A DNA stretch of 64,000 nt, from positions 67,541,283 through 67,605,282 of the forward strand of contig CM077346.1 in assembly GCA_039655645.1 (NCBI GenBank). The letters run 5' to 3'. The DNA comes from Ammopiptanthus mongolicus. Taxonomy: Eukaryota; Streptophyta; Magnoliopsida; Fabales; Fabaceae. Below, one piece after another: positions 22,656 to 34,557 of this stretch (the stretch's first letter is position 1; each line of letters opens with the position of its first letter). A program made the position numbers and the translations under genes. Under the pieces are notes generated by a model, which was not told the origin of the DNA, did no database searches, and worked only from the letters and a program-made list of their open reading frames with translations.

Positions 22656-24571
22656 TGTAATACCCGCTAAAATGGTCTTTTTGGCTCAAAATTGTTTAAG
22701 TTAAAATTATTCAATAAAATGTGTATAATCAAAGTGGGGAAATAGAGTTTGATGGTAAGTTATGTTGTAGGTTGTTTTTTTTACCCCTAGTGCCAAGATA
22801 GGAGTAACTTAGCACTAAGGGCCTCTTGGTAAGCCCAAGAGTTAAGTAAAAGGGGGAAGGATCACAAAGTTGGGGAGAACCCTAAGATCCCTAAATCATT
22901 CTCCAGAGAAAATAGAAAAGGAGGAAGAACGTCAACCCAAGATTGTAGGAGCGTGTTCGTGGTGCAAGGAACCTTCTCTTCTATTCCTTTACTTCTTTTC
23001 GCGTCGAATCAGGTGAGGGGTTTAGATTTTAGGTGGGATTGTGGTTTGAATTTAGGGAAATTCGGAGGTATGATAATATAGGTTTTTAGGTTATGCAAAG
23101 GTGTGATTTTTGGCATGAAATTATGGTTAAAATGTTTGGGTATTGTTGATATATGAGTAATTATGTTTGAATTGTTGCATATGTTGTTAAACATCATGTT
23201 GTGCACGTTCCTATATGATTTAGCAACTATTTTGGGATTTGGATTGGGTGGAACTTCTGCAGAAATCGCGTTTCTGGGATTCTGCAGAATTCACACGGGC
23301 GCTGGGCGCCATAATTCCTGCGCTGAGCGCAGGGGTGCCCGAGAGCACCCCTGATAACTGCTTCGTAGCGTTGAGCGCCAGATACTTAGCGCTGAGCGCT
23401 AGTGTCCAGTGTTGAACGCCATAGAACGTGCGCTGAGCGCTGGGGTAGCAGAGAGCTAACCCTGAAACTTAACCCCAGCGCTGAGCGCTACCAAGGCTGC
23501 GCTGAGCGCTACCAAGGCTGCGCTGAGCGCTGGGGCACAGGCAGAAAACTTATTAAATTAATATAGTAAACATGAATGGCTTGCTCCAATGGATGATATA
23601 TTTGTTATATATGTTCTAATGTGGCTATATACATGTGAGAAGACCACGGGTGAATGATATCTTGTTATATGGACGATGGTAATGTATGTTTCTCAATGAG
23701 CCTCGTTGTTTTAAAAGATATGAAAACAGTGTTTGAGGAGATATTGTGGTTTGATAATGATGGCAATACCCGTTATGTCATTGAACATTGAGTAAGACTT
23801 GGTAGGTTCTACCGATCAGCGGACTCGACCGGTATATAAATGCGACCGCCGGAGAAGGGGACTCTAGTGAAAGAACCTCGGAGTTTGGAGGGTGATTATG
23901 TTGTGGCTGAGGTCACTTACCAGTCAGCGGGTCCGATCGGGGTATAAATGTGGCCGTCGGAGTGGGAGACTCTAGTGAATAACTCCAAACGGGATACATG
24001 CATCTTATCAATGGTAGAACGATTTTTTGGAAGCAAACTTGAGAGAGTTGCTATGGTTAATCCAATTTATGCATATGGTATTGTACGGTATGGTAAAGGA
24101 CATGTACACATTTACCTTCCTAATTATATGTTCAAGGTGATATACTTGTTATGTTTGTATACCCTCACTGAGTTCTGGGACTCACCCCCACCCTTTTTGG
24201 TTCAGCTTCAAGTACACCACGTGGGGAGCCATCTCAAGGAGCCCATGCTCACGAGTAATGTGGGCAGTCGCTGCAGTTCTTTATCTCTTTTGTTTCTGAT
24301 TAGTCATATGAGACATCTCTCCTTTGTTATGGATTTTGGGACCATTTCCCTTATTGGTTGTAAACAGTTTTCTTCTTTGTTTTTAAAACTATGTAAGTGA
24401 ACTCAGGGCCACCTTGGCTTTTTGGTTTGGAATAATCATTTACTTTGATAGTATCTTTTGTTCGTTATATGTCTTGTTACGATGCGACTTGAGTGTGCTT
24501 GGAAGGCCTTGGGAATGAGACAGTGAGGTCTCATTCTGGCCGATCAGGAACACCTGAGTTGGGTCCTGACA
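22656..24571 (+). repeat. Element B 5' LTR
   Basis: A 1916-bp LTR, TGTAATACCCGC to GGTCCTGACA. It is about 40 bp longer than the 3' LTR; about half of this is a tandem duplication of a CCAAGGCTGCGCTGAGCGCT unit near 23500. Otherwise it is very similar to 41910-43784, with scattered substitutions. Confidence 0.9.
23297..23537. repeat. GCGCTGAGCGC palindrome cluster, element B
   Basis: At least eight GCGCTGAGCGC, GCGCTGGGCGCC and related palindromes, with 5-bp arms around one base, sit in an otherwise AT-rich LTR. The matching cluster in the 3' LTR is at 42555-42752, with fewer and more mutated copies. Confidence 0.85.
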
Positions 24572-24574
24572 AAG

Positions 24575-24587
24575 TGGTATCAAATCC
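24575..24587 (+). other. Element B primer binding site
   Basis: TGGTATCAAATCC begins three bases after the LTR end. It matches the initiator tRNA-Met primer motif TGGTATCAGAGCC except at two positions. Confidence 0.7.
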
Positions 24588-24855
24588 AATGGTTATAGGT
24601 CCTGAGCAAGATTAGAAACTAATGAGTTTTGTGATAGTTCCCGAGCCCGGGCGGGAGTTGTGCCAAAAGTCATTAGTAACTAATATGGTTTTTGATCAAA
24701 GTGAATCATTAAAAAGGAGATGTTCTCATATGACTACCAAGAGCAGCGACCTGAGATGGATGGTGTATTTATTCTATGGATTAGGGGGTTGATGTAGGGA
24801 ATTTATGTGTAGAAACGTGAAACTTAAAATCTGATGTTTGCTTTCCTTTTGAAGG

Positions 24856-26160
24856 ATGGCAAGACCTAGAGGAAGGGGAGCATCTCAACCCCGGGGGGGC
24901 GTGTCAAGGCCTCCTCAAGACGGAGATCAGAACCCACCATAGCAGGAAGTGGTGATTCCTGAGGCTCGTCAAGCAACCCTACAACAGATAGCGCAAGGGA
25001 TTGCTGTGATACAGGGAGCTTTAGTAGGAGGTGGTCGTGGAAGGACTCCGATTCCATCACAAGGTGGGGTTTCTCCCCCATCACCTCCGGTGACGGGGAC
25101 CTCTCTTGAGTCCTCTGCGAGCATAGATGCTGGAAGTAGAAGGAATGCAACACCAAGGCCAAATCAAGAGGCCAACCTTTTTGCTTCATTGACTGAGTTC
25201 CGTAAGATGAAGCCGCCCACCTTTGCAGGAGCTGGTTCAGATCAGGATCCATCCTTTTTCCTGGAGGCGGTGGAGAGATTGTTGAGGGCCATGGGATGCT
25301 CATTTGAGAGATCCGTGGAGTTGGCTAGTTTTCAGTTGAACGGTGCCGCTCGGGAGTGGTACACTGCATACAGAGCACAGAGAGATTTGGATGCTGAGAA
25401 TCTTAAATGGAGGCATTTTGCCACTGCTTTCATGGAGACTTTCTTACCCAGAGGTGAGCGGGAGAGGAAGGCTCGAGAGTTTGAAGTGCTGAAACAGGGA
25501 GAGAGGACTGTAATGGACTACCGAAATGAGTTCTTGCAGTTGTCCAGGTATGCGCCACATTTGGTGAGTGACCCCCAGCAACGGGTGTCACGGTTTGCTT
25601 ACAGCCTCCGGTTTAACATTGCAAGTTCCGTGCTAATTCTGGTGAATGCCACATTTGAGCAGGTAGTCAGCTTAGCCATTAGAGCTGAAAGTGTTTTGAA
25701 TGAGGCAAAAGCTGAATTCAAACAACAACCAAAAAAGAGGAAGACAGAACATAGAGGTGAGGCCTCAAGGATGAAGTCAGGACATCATCAAGGTAACCAG
25801 TGGGCTCATTCAGGTAGGGCAAACAGTGCGCCTACTCGTCGCACCCCTCAACAATTTCCAGGGGTGTCAGCGGAAGGTCGCGGTGTTTCCTATGGAGCAA
25901 CTAGTTACCCCACTTGCAACCATTGTGGGAAGCGACATATTGGCCTGCGTACAAAAAAAGGAGAGCGGGTTTGCTTTTCTTGTGGACAGCCTGGACATTT
26001 CAAAAGGGAGTGTCCTATGACAGCGGAGCCTGCACCAGCTCATAGTGCTCCGGCCGGGTCATCAGCACCAAGCGGGAAGCAAAGGCCAGGGGGGAGAGGA
26101 GGAGCTTTGCCAGGACAGGGTCATGGAGGTGGCACCCACTCTACCGCCCGGGTGTTCGCT
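24856..26160 (+). pseudogene. Element B gag (one early stop)
   Basis: The frame starts at ATG 24856. It is stopped by TAG at codon 29 (24940-24942), where CAG would continue the frame, then is open for more than 400 codons. A retrotransposon Gag domain is clear (FLEAVERLLRAMGC, LNGAAREWY, VLKQGERTVMDYRNEFLQL), followed by a basic linker and one CCHC knuckle, CFSCGQPGHFKREC. The C-terminal PAPAHSAPAG-rich stretch is cut by element A at 26164. Codons after that are LTR sequence of A. Confidence 0.88.
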
Positions 26161-26163
26161 CTT

Positions 26164-29100
26164 TGCAACACCCTTTCCCGAGTGTCACATTCCCGAACGT
26201 TTATAAGGCCGAATATATTTCTTAATGCGAAAAATACGATTTTCTTTTTTTTTTTTCTTTCTTTTCACAAGATGCAATGGGATTTAGCAAAGGTAAATAA
26301 TACTAATAACGAACTTAGGTTCGCCATACATTTCTAGAACAATATGCATAATAATTACAGGGACATAAACAGAAAAAGGAATAATACTATATACAGACAT
26401 AAGTCTAATGTGTAACTGACATAAGAAATACAATAAGTACAAGGAGTCGTAGCTCCCCAAAAGTACTACAAAAACGACATAGTCTGGCCGACAACAAAAC
26501 TAGACCACAAAAAGAAGGTCCTCCTCTGGCTCAAAGGAACTACTGGACTGAACCATCATGACGTCCATCTGTTCAAACAGCAACAGCAAGTACCAACAGA
26601 AAACATACAGATATGGGTGAGATTCCCGTTCATCAACACAGCAAAACAACAATAGTAAGAACGGGACGACTCACCGGGTAACAACGTACCCAACATGCTT
26701 ACAGGAATTCTCAATGTCAAACATATTAAGCAGTTGACAGCATAATATCATGTTAAGCAGTTAACAGCATAAAATAAGGTATTCTTTAACAGTACAACGA
26801 TGTATAACAGTAAATGTAAACATCAATAGCCATGCAATGCAATGCAATGTATATGACTCAATGTCAATGTCACTGGGTACTACTCTGACCCCTACTCCAT
26901 GGAGCTAACAAAACATTCGGAGAGAGTGAATGGGAGGACATGTTCCGTGCGCGCCAGCCTTGGGCAAGATGCTACAACATTCGCAACGTGCACGTATCTG
27001 GCTTTTACGGAAACACTCTCAACCAAACATGAAAAGTACGGCATCTAGTAGAGGATATCAGTGTATTGCACGGATTCGCCACGACACAGAAGAGCTACCA
27101 ACTGGTCACATGTCAGCCCTTCCAACCCTGATACCTCCCAAAAGACCATTGAAGATCGTCACCGTAAGATTCGCACCCGCATCAAGGTGTAAGCTCAACT
27201 CCTAGGCTCAAGGCCTTACAACTATGCAAATGAAATGCCAATGCTTACACAAAGCAGATGCGATCAAGCAATGTTTATCCCCCGGATAAACCTCAAAGTC
27301 TACTAAGGTTCTCTTCCTTAGGAACTATACGCGTCTTTTGAAAACAAAACCTTTATCCACCGGATAAATCTCGTGATCCCTCCGGGATCGAGTCATCACA
27401 AGACTGAAACAATTGAACGACTGATCGGGGTCCAAATCACCGGTCCGTCATCGAACTACTGTTTCAAAACCCAAAACGTTTTATGTTTGTGATTATGTCT
27501 TATGAAGTCATTGATGTATTAAGTCATCAATGGTATAGCATGTGGTCTTGTTCCACTACATACCATACTTAATTATTCCTTGTCTTCAACTCTAAGTCAA
27601 TTACTTAACTTAGGTTTAAAAAGCGTAAACTTTACAGTTTGAGTTTGAAAAACACTATTTATAAACAAACCATTTCTCGCGAGGCGAAGGTATATGTCGC
27701 GACGCGAGGCTGAGAAGTTTTCTTTACTGCTTGGAAAAAATCCTTCTGCTTCGCGAGGCGAGGATTGGGTCGCGACGCGAGGTAGAGAAGTCATCTTTAC
27801 TTCTTAGACAGTCTTTCTGCTCCGCGAGGCGAGGGTTATATCGCGACGCGAGGCAGAGAAGTTGCATCTTCACTACTTAGGCGGTTCGCGAGGCGAAAAC
27901 GACTTCGCTACGCGAGGCCGAGAAGCTGCATCTTTGCTGCTTAGGCAGTTCGCGAGGCGATAACGAAGTCGCGACGCGAGGCCGAGGAGCTGCATCTTTG
28001 CTGCTCGGGCTAGCCCATTGTTTCGCGAGGCGAGGCAAGGTTAGCCTGGCGAATGCCTTATCTTCCCTCTGTCTCGCGAGGCGAGACGGGGTTCGCGGGG
28101 CGAGTGCCCTGTTTTTCATTTTCCCTAACTCCTTCATTATTTCTTCTTTTGAAACACTTAGTTTGATTAAAAGACCTATGGCTAAAGAAAAAACATTTTC
28201 CCAACTTTGGTGACACACTTTAGAGGTGAAAACTTCATTTGATCTTTGGATCAAAATCACTTTTGTTTCTCTTTGAAAACATAGGTTATGAAATCATGTT
28301 TTGTTGCATCAACACTTTACCAAAACAAGAACAACATATGTTCTTATATTTTCCTCTTACTAAGGCCACAAGCCTACTCCAAAGAAAATGGAGACTTCAC
28401 TTCACCAACAAAGCACATGTAGCTCAAAAGCTCATACAATTATGATAAGCCACAATACACATTTCTACATCATAATCAAACATCCAAGTCCATCACACAT
28501 CATGGTCTCATAATCAAACCATAAAAGTCCATACTTGATCTAGTGATCAAAGTAGGTTTTTCAACATACATGGAAATGATTTTCATTCAATCATATCATC
28601 ATCAAAATATGCTAAAGCACACTACAACATACTCAAGCATAAACTCATCATAACAATCTTGTTCTCCAAGAGAACTTAACAAGACTTAACACATAAAAGT
28701 GAACCCAAACTAAAGGGTTTCACCCACACATAAACTTAAACAGCCATTCTCACTACCACCATCTTGGTGTGATGAGGTTCTTCTCCCCATACCTCTTGAT
28801 GAGCAGATTCCCGGATCAAAGTCGGTTGATCGGTTTCTGAACTTCCTGATAATCGTCAACAACTACAACAACACAACAATCCAACATTAAACAACAATCA
28901 AAGCCAATCTCAACAATTCTCACAAAGAGGGTCTCGGCCACCCTAGGTTAAAAAGGTTAGGAATTGGTTTTGGTTTTCCATTTCATGGATTCAAAAGCAT
29001 TAGGAAAGCTAAGGATGAAATCAAGTGTTAAAAATCAAAACTTGATGAAAACACTATTCATCATCTTCCAAAAGGGTTCGGCCAAAAATGCTTTTTGAGC

Positions 29101-30024
29101 TATGATGAGAGTTGAATCATAAGCTCTTGGGTTTAGGTAGAGATTGATGATGTGAGTTCAAAGAACTTGGTCTTACCTCAAAAGGATTTTTCTACAATTT
29201 CCTATGGATTTTCAAAGTTTTGGATCTAAGAAATTCTTTTTATGAAAATGAAGATTGATCTTGAAATAAAGAAAGATTCAAGAAGCTAAGAGATCATAGA
29301 AGTGATCTTACCTTGAAATGAAGAAAGATTGCTCAAGGAATCAAGTGAATCCAACAAAAACTCAAGCTTTTCTAGGTGAAAATGGAGTTTTCTCTCAAGA
29401 ACAACTATGGAACTCTATGGTGTGAGGGGCTGTGCGAAAATGATGAAGTGAGGGGCTGAGTTCAGCCTCTTAAAAGTTCACTTAAGGGTAAAAAGGTCAT
29501 TTGCCAAAAGGGTATAATGGTAAAAGTGTAAAAGACTAAGATTAGGGGCATTTTGGTCATTTTGCGTCCAGATATTTCCGAACGTCATGTCGACTCTGGC
29601 ATACTCTCCCAAGTGTCCTGGGATGATGTGATATCAAGATTATCTTTTGGCGAGTCACGGTAAATCCATATGTGGCTCCGTTCGTCACCCGATTGAGGAT
29701 TCCGCCCGAACGAAGGTCAGGAAGTTATTTTTCTGAAATTTTTATGAAATTTAACCAAAACGTAGAGAATCGAATTCTAAGACTTACTGTCTCGTTCACG
29801 GGTCCATCTGAGGTCTTCTGAGCAGTAAAATCATACTGTCAGTGTAAAAACGCAGACCGGACTCCGTTTGAGTTTTCGACTCAAAACTTAATCGTAGCTT
29901 CCTACGATATCGTCGAGCATGACTGTGGTCTCGGAATATTTTATTTCTATTCCTAAGACCTCAAATAAAATAAAGACATTAAAATACTAAAGAAATAGAA
30001 AACGTGAAAAATCGGGGCGTTACA
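26164..30024 (-). repeat. Element A 3' LTR
   Basis: Plus-strand ends TGCAACACCC and GGGCGTTACA. Nearly identical to 34558-38416; differences include the length of a T run near 26240 and a few transitions. It contains a palindrome cluster. No conserved coding frame. Confidence 0.93.
27676..28105. repeat. TCGCGAGGCGA palindrome cluster, element A 3' LTR
   Basis: Alternating TCGCGAGGCGA and GTCGCGACGCGAGGC motifs, about a dozen, separated by pieces such as GCAGAGAAGTTGCATCTT. It lies 1.92-2.35 kb from the LTR start on the element strand, the same place as the TTCGCTTAGCGAA cluster in the array LTR, but with different palindromes. Confidence 0.9.
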
Positions 30025-30039
30025 TTCCTACCCCTCTTA
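30025..30039 (-). other. Element A polypurine tract
   Basis: On the element strand this is a purine run (AAGAGGGGTAGGAA) directly before the 3' LTR TG. It would prime second-strand synthesis. Confidence 0.8.
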
Positions 30040-30072
30040 AAAGAATTTCGTCCTCGAAATTATACGTACCTC

Positions 30073-33000
30073 TTAAAACAAACTCGGATACTGTTGTTGT
30101 ATGTCCTCTTCTCTTTCCCAGGTAGCATCACCTGTAGTCTCGTTCCAGATAACTTTGACCAAAGCTATCTCCTTCCCTCGCAGTTTCTTTATCCTCCTGT
30201 CCTCGATCTTAACCGGCAATGTCTCGTAGGTTAGGTTATCCTTCAGCTGTACTGAATCAGACTCTATGACGTGACTGGGATCAGGAATATACTTCCGCAA
30301 TTGCGAAACATGAAAAACATTATGAAGGTTGGATAGAAAAGGCGGTAAAGCTATTTGGTAAGCTACTGGACCTATCCGACGAAGAATTTGATAAGGTCCA
30401 ATGAATTTTGGAGTGAGTTTTCTGGACTTCAAGACCCTGCCCACCCCAGTCATCGGAGTGACTCTCAAAAACACATGATCCCCTTCCTCGAACTCAAGTG
30501 GCCTACGTCTTTTATCCGCATAACTCTTCTGTCGGCTCTGAGTCGTCCTCATCTTTTCTTGAATCAGTTTCACCTTCTCGGTTGTTTGTTGCACTAGTTC
30601 AGGTCCTAATGAAGCACTTTCTCCATCTTGGTACCAACACAAAGGTGTTCTGCAACGTCGTCCATATAAAGCTTCGTAGGGTGCCATCCCTATACTCGAA
30701 TGATAAATGTTGTTGTAGGTAAACTCTATCAACGGTAGGAAATTCTCCCAACTACCGGCATGTTCCAACACACACGCCCTTAACAGATCCTCTAAAGACT
30801 GAATCGTCCTTTTCGATTGTCCATCAGTTTGAGGATGGTAAGCCGAACTTAATCGTAACTTTGTTCCTAAAGCTTCATGTAAACTTTGCCAAAAACGCGA
30901 AGTAAAACGCGGATCTCTATCCGATATGATACTTGAAGGTACTCCATGCAGTCTCACAATCTCACTGATATAAATCTGAGTAAGCTTTTCCATAGAATAC
31001 TTGAGATTAATCGGTAGAAAATGAGCTGATTTCGTAAGCCTATCAATTATAACCCAAATGGAATCGTATCCTTTAGGTGTCCTTGGCAAACACGTCACGA
31101 AATCCATTGCTATGCCGTCCCATTTCCACTCTGGGATATCCAACGGAAGTAACATTCCAGCTGGCCTCTGATGTTCAACCTTTGCTTTCTGACACACCAA
31201 GCAAGATGCCACATAATCAGCTACATCTCTTTTCATCCCTTGCCACCAAAACAACCGCTTCAGGTCTTGGTACATCTTGGTTGACCCTGGATGCATACTC
31301 AACTTGCTTCTATGAGCCTCGTCCAGAATTAACCTCCTTATCTCTGGGTTGTTTGGCACACAAACCCGTTCTCCTCGTCTTAGGATTCCATCTGCTCCTT
31401 CTTTGTATTCCGACGTCATCCCCTTCTTTAGATTCCTTCGCTCTTTCTCCAGATACTGGTCGTATACTTGTTTCTCCCGAATCTGATCCATCAGATCACA
31501 AGATACTGTAACCATACCTACACATAGTCTTCCTGGCATACTAACCACGGACAGATGCATATCCCTGAACTGTTCCAACAGCTCGTGTTCCTTAACCATC
31601 ATGGCAGACACATGTAACACCCTTCTACTCAGGGCATCCGCTACCACATTAGCTTTTCCCGGATGATACTGCAACTGGAAATCATAGTCCTTCAAAAATT
31701 CCAGCCACCGTCTTTGTCTCATGTTGAGCTCTTTCTGATCAAACAGATACTTCAAGCTCTTATGGTCACTGAAGACATTAAACGTCGAACCATACAAGTA
31801 GTGCCTCCAAATCTTCAACGCAAAGACTACCGCTGCTAACTCCAGATCATGAGTTGGGTAGTTCTTCTCGTGCACTTTCAACTGTCTCGAGGCATACGCT
31901 ACTACCTTCCGATTCTGCATTAGAACACAGCCTAATCCTTGGTATGAAGCATCACAGTACACTTCAAAAGATTCGCTTGGATCTGGCAATATCAACACTG
32001 GTGACGTAGTTAGCCTCTTCTTCAACTCTTGAAAACTCTGCTCACAGGCTTCAGTCCATTCAAATGCTTTGTCCTTCCTTGTCAATTGGGTAAGAGGTCC
32101 TACAATCTTAGAGAATCCCTCAATGAACCTCCGATAATACCCAGCCAAACCCACAAAACTGCGTATTTCAGTCACTGTGGTTGGTCTTTCCCACTCAAGA
32201 ACTGCTTCAACCTTTGACGGATCTACAGCAATTCCTTCCTTTGAAATTACATGACCCAAAAACTGCACTTCGTAGAGCCAAAACTCACACTTGGACAGTT
32301 TTGCATACAGCTGTTTCTCTTTCAGAACTTGAAGAACCACACTAAGATGTTCAGCATGTTCTTCCTGGTCTCGTGAATAGATAAGTATGTCATCTATGAA
32401 GACAAAGACAAACTGATCTAGGTATGGACGAAAGATCCTATTCATATAGTCCATGAATATAGCTGGAGCATTCGTCACACCAAACGGCATCACAAGATAC
32501 TCATAGTGCCCATAGCGTGTTCGAAATGCTGTCTTCGATATATCTTCTGCCTTCACACGAATCTGGTGATAACCCGATCGCAAATCAATCTTGGAGAAAA
32601 CTGCCGCTCCCCTCAACTGATCCATCAAGTCATCTATCCTCGGAAGTGGATACTTGTTCTTAATAGTAACTTTATTCAACTGGCGATAATCCACACATAA
32701 ACGAGATGTTCCATCTTTCTTTTTCACCAACAACACAGGTGCTCCCCACGGTGACACACTGGGTCTAACAAATTGCTTCCCCAATAAGTCTACCAACTGT
32801 TCCTTCAACGTTTCCAACTCAGCAGGTGCCATACGATACGGTGCCATAGACACTGGTCCTGTTCCTGGCACAAGATCGATTGCAAACTCGATGTCCCGAA
32901 CTGGCGGCAAACCTAGTACGTCTTCAGGAAAGACTTCCGGAAACTCATGCACGACAGGTATGCGCTCTAAGACTAGCTCGCTCTTGACCTCCAAAGAAGA

Positions 33001-34407
33001 TAGTAACATGTATCCCTGAGCTCCTTCTCTTAAAGAAGCGTTTACTTGGTTGGCAGTCAAAAATCCAGAATTCTCACAACTAGGAAAAACTAAGGTTTTA
33101 TTTGCACAGTCCAACAGGATATGATTAGAAGACAACCAATCCATTCCTAAGATTACATCCATTTGCGAGAGAGGCAAACAGATCAAATCAATCAAAAATG
33201 TTCTACCTTTAACAGAAATAGAACAGTTCAAACAAACTTTTGCAGTTACAACAGGCTTTGCAGTAGGCGTAGAAATTACCAAATCAAAAGGTAAAGAAGA
33301 CACAGGTAATCCCAACAGATTCACACAGTCATAGGCAATAAAGGAATGCGTTGCGCCTGAATCAAATAGTACAGTTAAGGTTTCACCTCCCATGACACAC
33401 TGACCTTGGATCAAGTCTTCATTCTGAGAAGCTTCAGCACCACCCATAGTGTAGACTCTGCCCTTCATCTTAGGCCTTGCAGCTTGGACATTGTTAACAG
33501 AATGTTCCAACTTCGGTTGCATGCATTCACGTGAGATGTGTCCCGGCTTCCCACACTTGAAGCAGATAATCCCTTTGATCGAACAATCTCTGGTGATGTG
33601 ATTGCTCTTCCCACACTTCATGCACTTGTTTGGGGCATTTCCAGACTGACTGAAACTCCCACTGCTTCCTCCAACAGAACGTTGTTGTCGATCTTGTTGC
33701 TTTGCATAGGGCTTCCATCGAGATTTGTTGTCTCGACCACCGCTTCCTCTCTGGAACTTGCTCAGTCCAGAACTCTGTACCCGCTTGTCCTTAGGCTCCA
33801 AACTCTCGATCAAACGACACTTTTCCATTAACCTCGGAAAAACAGAAATTTCCAATGGAACTACAGCTCTCTTCAAGTCGATCCTTAGACCTCCTTCGAA
33901 TTTTCTGCACTTCCACTCCTCTCTTGGGTTGTCCAGAAAGTAATTTGAAAACTTTGCTAGACTTTCAAACTTAGCCCCGTATTCAGCTACGGTCATTCCC
34001 CCCTGTCTCAGCTGGAGGAACTCCATCTCTTTCTCGTGCCTTGCACTCGCAGGAAAATACTTCTCCAGGAATTTTCCCTTAAAAGCATTCCAGTCAACAG
34101 CTTGTTGGTCATGCACCAGCATCTGACGGGCTCCTTCCCACCAGTATTCAGCATCCTCCACCAGCATATAGGTTGCATAGACAACCTTGTCATTCTCAGT
34201 ACATCTCATCGCTCCAAAGATCTTCTCCAGCATTTGGATCCAGCGTTCAGCCAACTCAGGATTGAATTCACCTTTGAATTGAGGTGGATTCCGACGAAGA
34301 AATTCATCTAGTCCTCTACCTCCAGCAGCTCGTTCATCACGTTGAGCCATAGCAGCAGCCATGTCCCGTATGGCATTCACAGCAGCAGTCAGGTTTTGAG
34401 CAGCCAT
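30073..34407 (-). CDS. Gypsy Gag-Pol polyprotein, element A
   Basis: One uninterrupted frame of 1444 codons from ATG 34407 (MAAQNLTAAVNAI). Upstream in-frame codons have no ATG and a hydrophobic, non-Gag composition, so this ATG is chosen. Order: Gag domain (about 40-180), two CCHC knuckles (about 265-294; CMKCGKSNHITRDC, CFKCGKPGHISREC), aspartic protease (DSGATHS, about 346), RT (FIDDILIYS, about 670), RNase H (DASYQGLGCVLMQ), integrase with His-Cys zinc region and DDE core, and a C-terminal chromodomain-like WNETTGDATWEREEDI. Gag and Pol are in one frame, so no frameshift is needed. Odd point: the integrase core reads TDGQSKRTIQ, with Lys where the third catalytic residue (Glu) is expected (codon 30811-30813). 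Copying may be possible, but self-integration is doubtful. Confidence 0.93.
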   Translation of the reverse strand: MAAQNLTAAVNAIRDMAAAMAQRDERAAGGRGLDEFLRRNPPQFKGEFNPELAERWIQMLEKIFGAMRCTENDKVVYATYMLVEDAEYWWEGARQMLVHDQQAVDWNAFKGKFLEKYFPASARHEKEMEFLQLRQGGMTVAEYGAKFESLAKFSNYFLDNPREEWKCRKFEGGLRIDLKRAVVPLEISVFPRLMEKCRLIESLEPKDKRVQSSGLSKFQRGSGGRDNKSRWKPYAKQQDRQQRSVGGSSGSFSQSGNAPNKCMKCGKSNHITRDCSIKGIICFKCGKPGHISRECMQPKLEHSVNNVQAARPKMKGRVYTMGGAEASQNEDLIQGQCVMGGETLTVLFDSGATHSFIAYDCVNLLGLPVSSLPFDLVISTPTAKPVVTAKVCLNCSISVKGRTFLIDLICLPLSQMDVILGMDWLSSNHILLDCANKTLVFPSCENSGFLTANQVNASLREGAQGYMLLSSLEVKSELVLERIPVVHEFPEVFPEDVLGLPPVRDIEFAIDLVPGTGPVSMAPYRMAPAELETLKEQLVDLLGKQFVRPSVSPWGAPVLLVKKKDGTSRLCVDYRQLNKVTIKNKYPLPRIDDLMDQLRGAAVFSKIDLRSGYHQIRVKAEDISKTAFRTRYGHYEYLVMPFGVTNAPAIFMDYMNRIFRPYLDQFVFVFIDDILIYSRDQEEHAEHLSVVLQVLKEKQLYAKLSKCEFWLYEVQFLGHVISKEGIAVDPSKVEAVLEWERPTTVTEIRSFVGLAGYYRRFIEGFSKIVGPLTQLTRKDKAFEWTEACEQSFQELKKRLTTSPVLILPDPSESFEVYCDASYQGLGCVLMQNRKVVAYASRQLKVHEKNYPTHDLELAAVVFALKIWRHYLYGSTFNVFSDHKSLKYLFDQKELNMRQRRWLEFLKDYDFQLQYHPGKANVVADALSRRVLHVSAMMVKEHELLEQFRDMHLSVVSMPGRLCVGMVTVSCDLMDQIREKQVYDQYLEKERRNLKKGMTSEYKEGADGILRRGERVCVPNNPEIRRLILDEAHRSKLSMHPGSTKMYQDLKRLFWWQGMKRDVADYVASCLVCQKAKVEHQRPAGMLLPLDIPEWKWDGIAMDFVTCLPRTPKGYDSIWVIIDRLTKSAHFLPINLKYSMEKLTQIYISEIVRLHGVPSSIISDRDPRFTSRFWQSLHEALGTKLRLSSAYHPQTDGQSKRTIQSLEDLLRACVLEHAGSWENFLPLIEFTYNNIYHSSIGMAPYEALYGRRCRTPLCWYQDGESASLGPELVQQTTEKVKLIQEKMRTTQSRQKSYADKRRRPLEFEEGDHVFLRVTPMTGVGRVLKSRKLTPKFIGPYQILRRIGPVAYQIALPPFLSNLHNVFHVSQLRKYIPDPSHVIESDSVQLKDNLTYETLPVKIEDRRIKKLRGKEIALVKVIWNETTGDATWEREEDIQQQYPSLF

Positions 34408-34539
34408 TTCTACCTTCAAAACCAGAACTATCAAACACAAGAACCACAACAAAACTAAAGCAAACAACAGAGAATCACACAGAGAACACAACACAAACAA
34501 GACGGACCATAACCTACAAACCCCAAAAAGACTCGGCCA

Positions 34540-34551
34540 GCTCTGATACCA
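34540..34551 (-). other. Element A primer binding site
   Basis: GCTCTGATACCA on the plus strand reads TGGTATCAGAGC on the element strand, matching initiator tRNA-Met, six bases inside the 5' LTR boundary at 34558. Confidence 0.88.
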
Positions 34552-34557
34552 AAACAA

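Noticed and set aside
34408..34557. Signal-peptide-like hydrophobic extension of element A Gag
   Set aside because: The upstream codons are open but contain no ATG and overlap the leader after the primer site; the Gag start at 34407 fits better.
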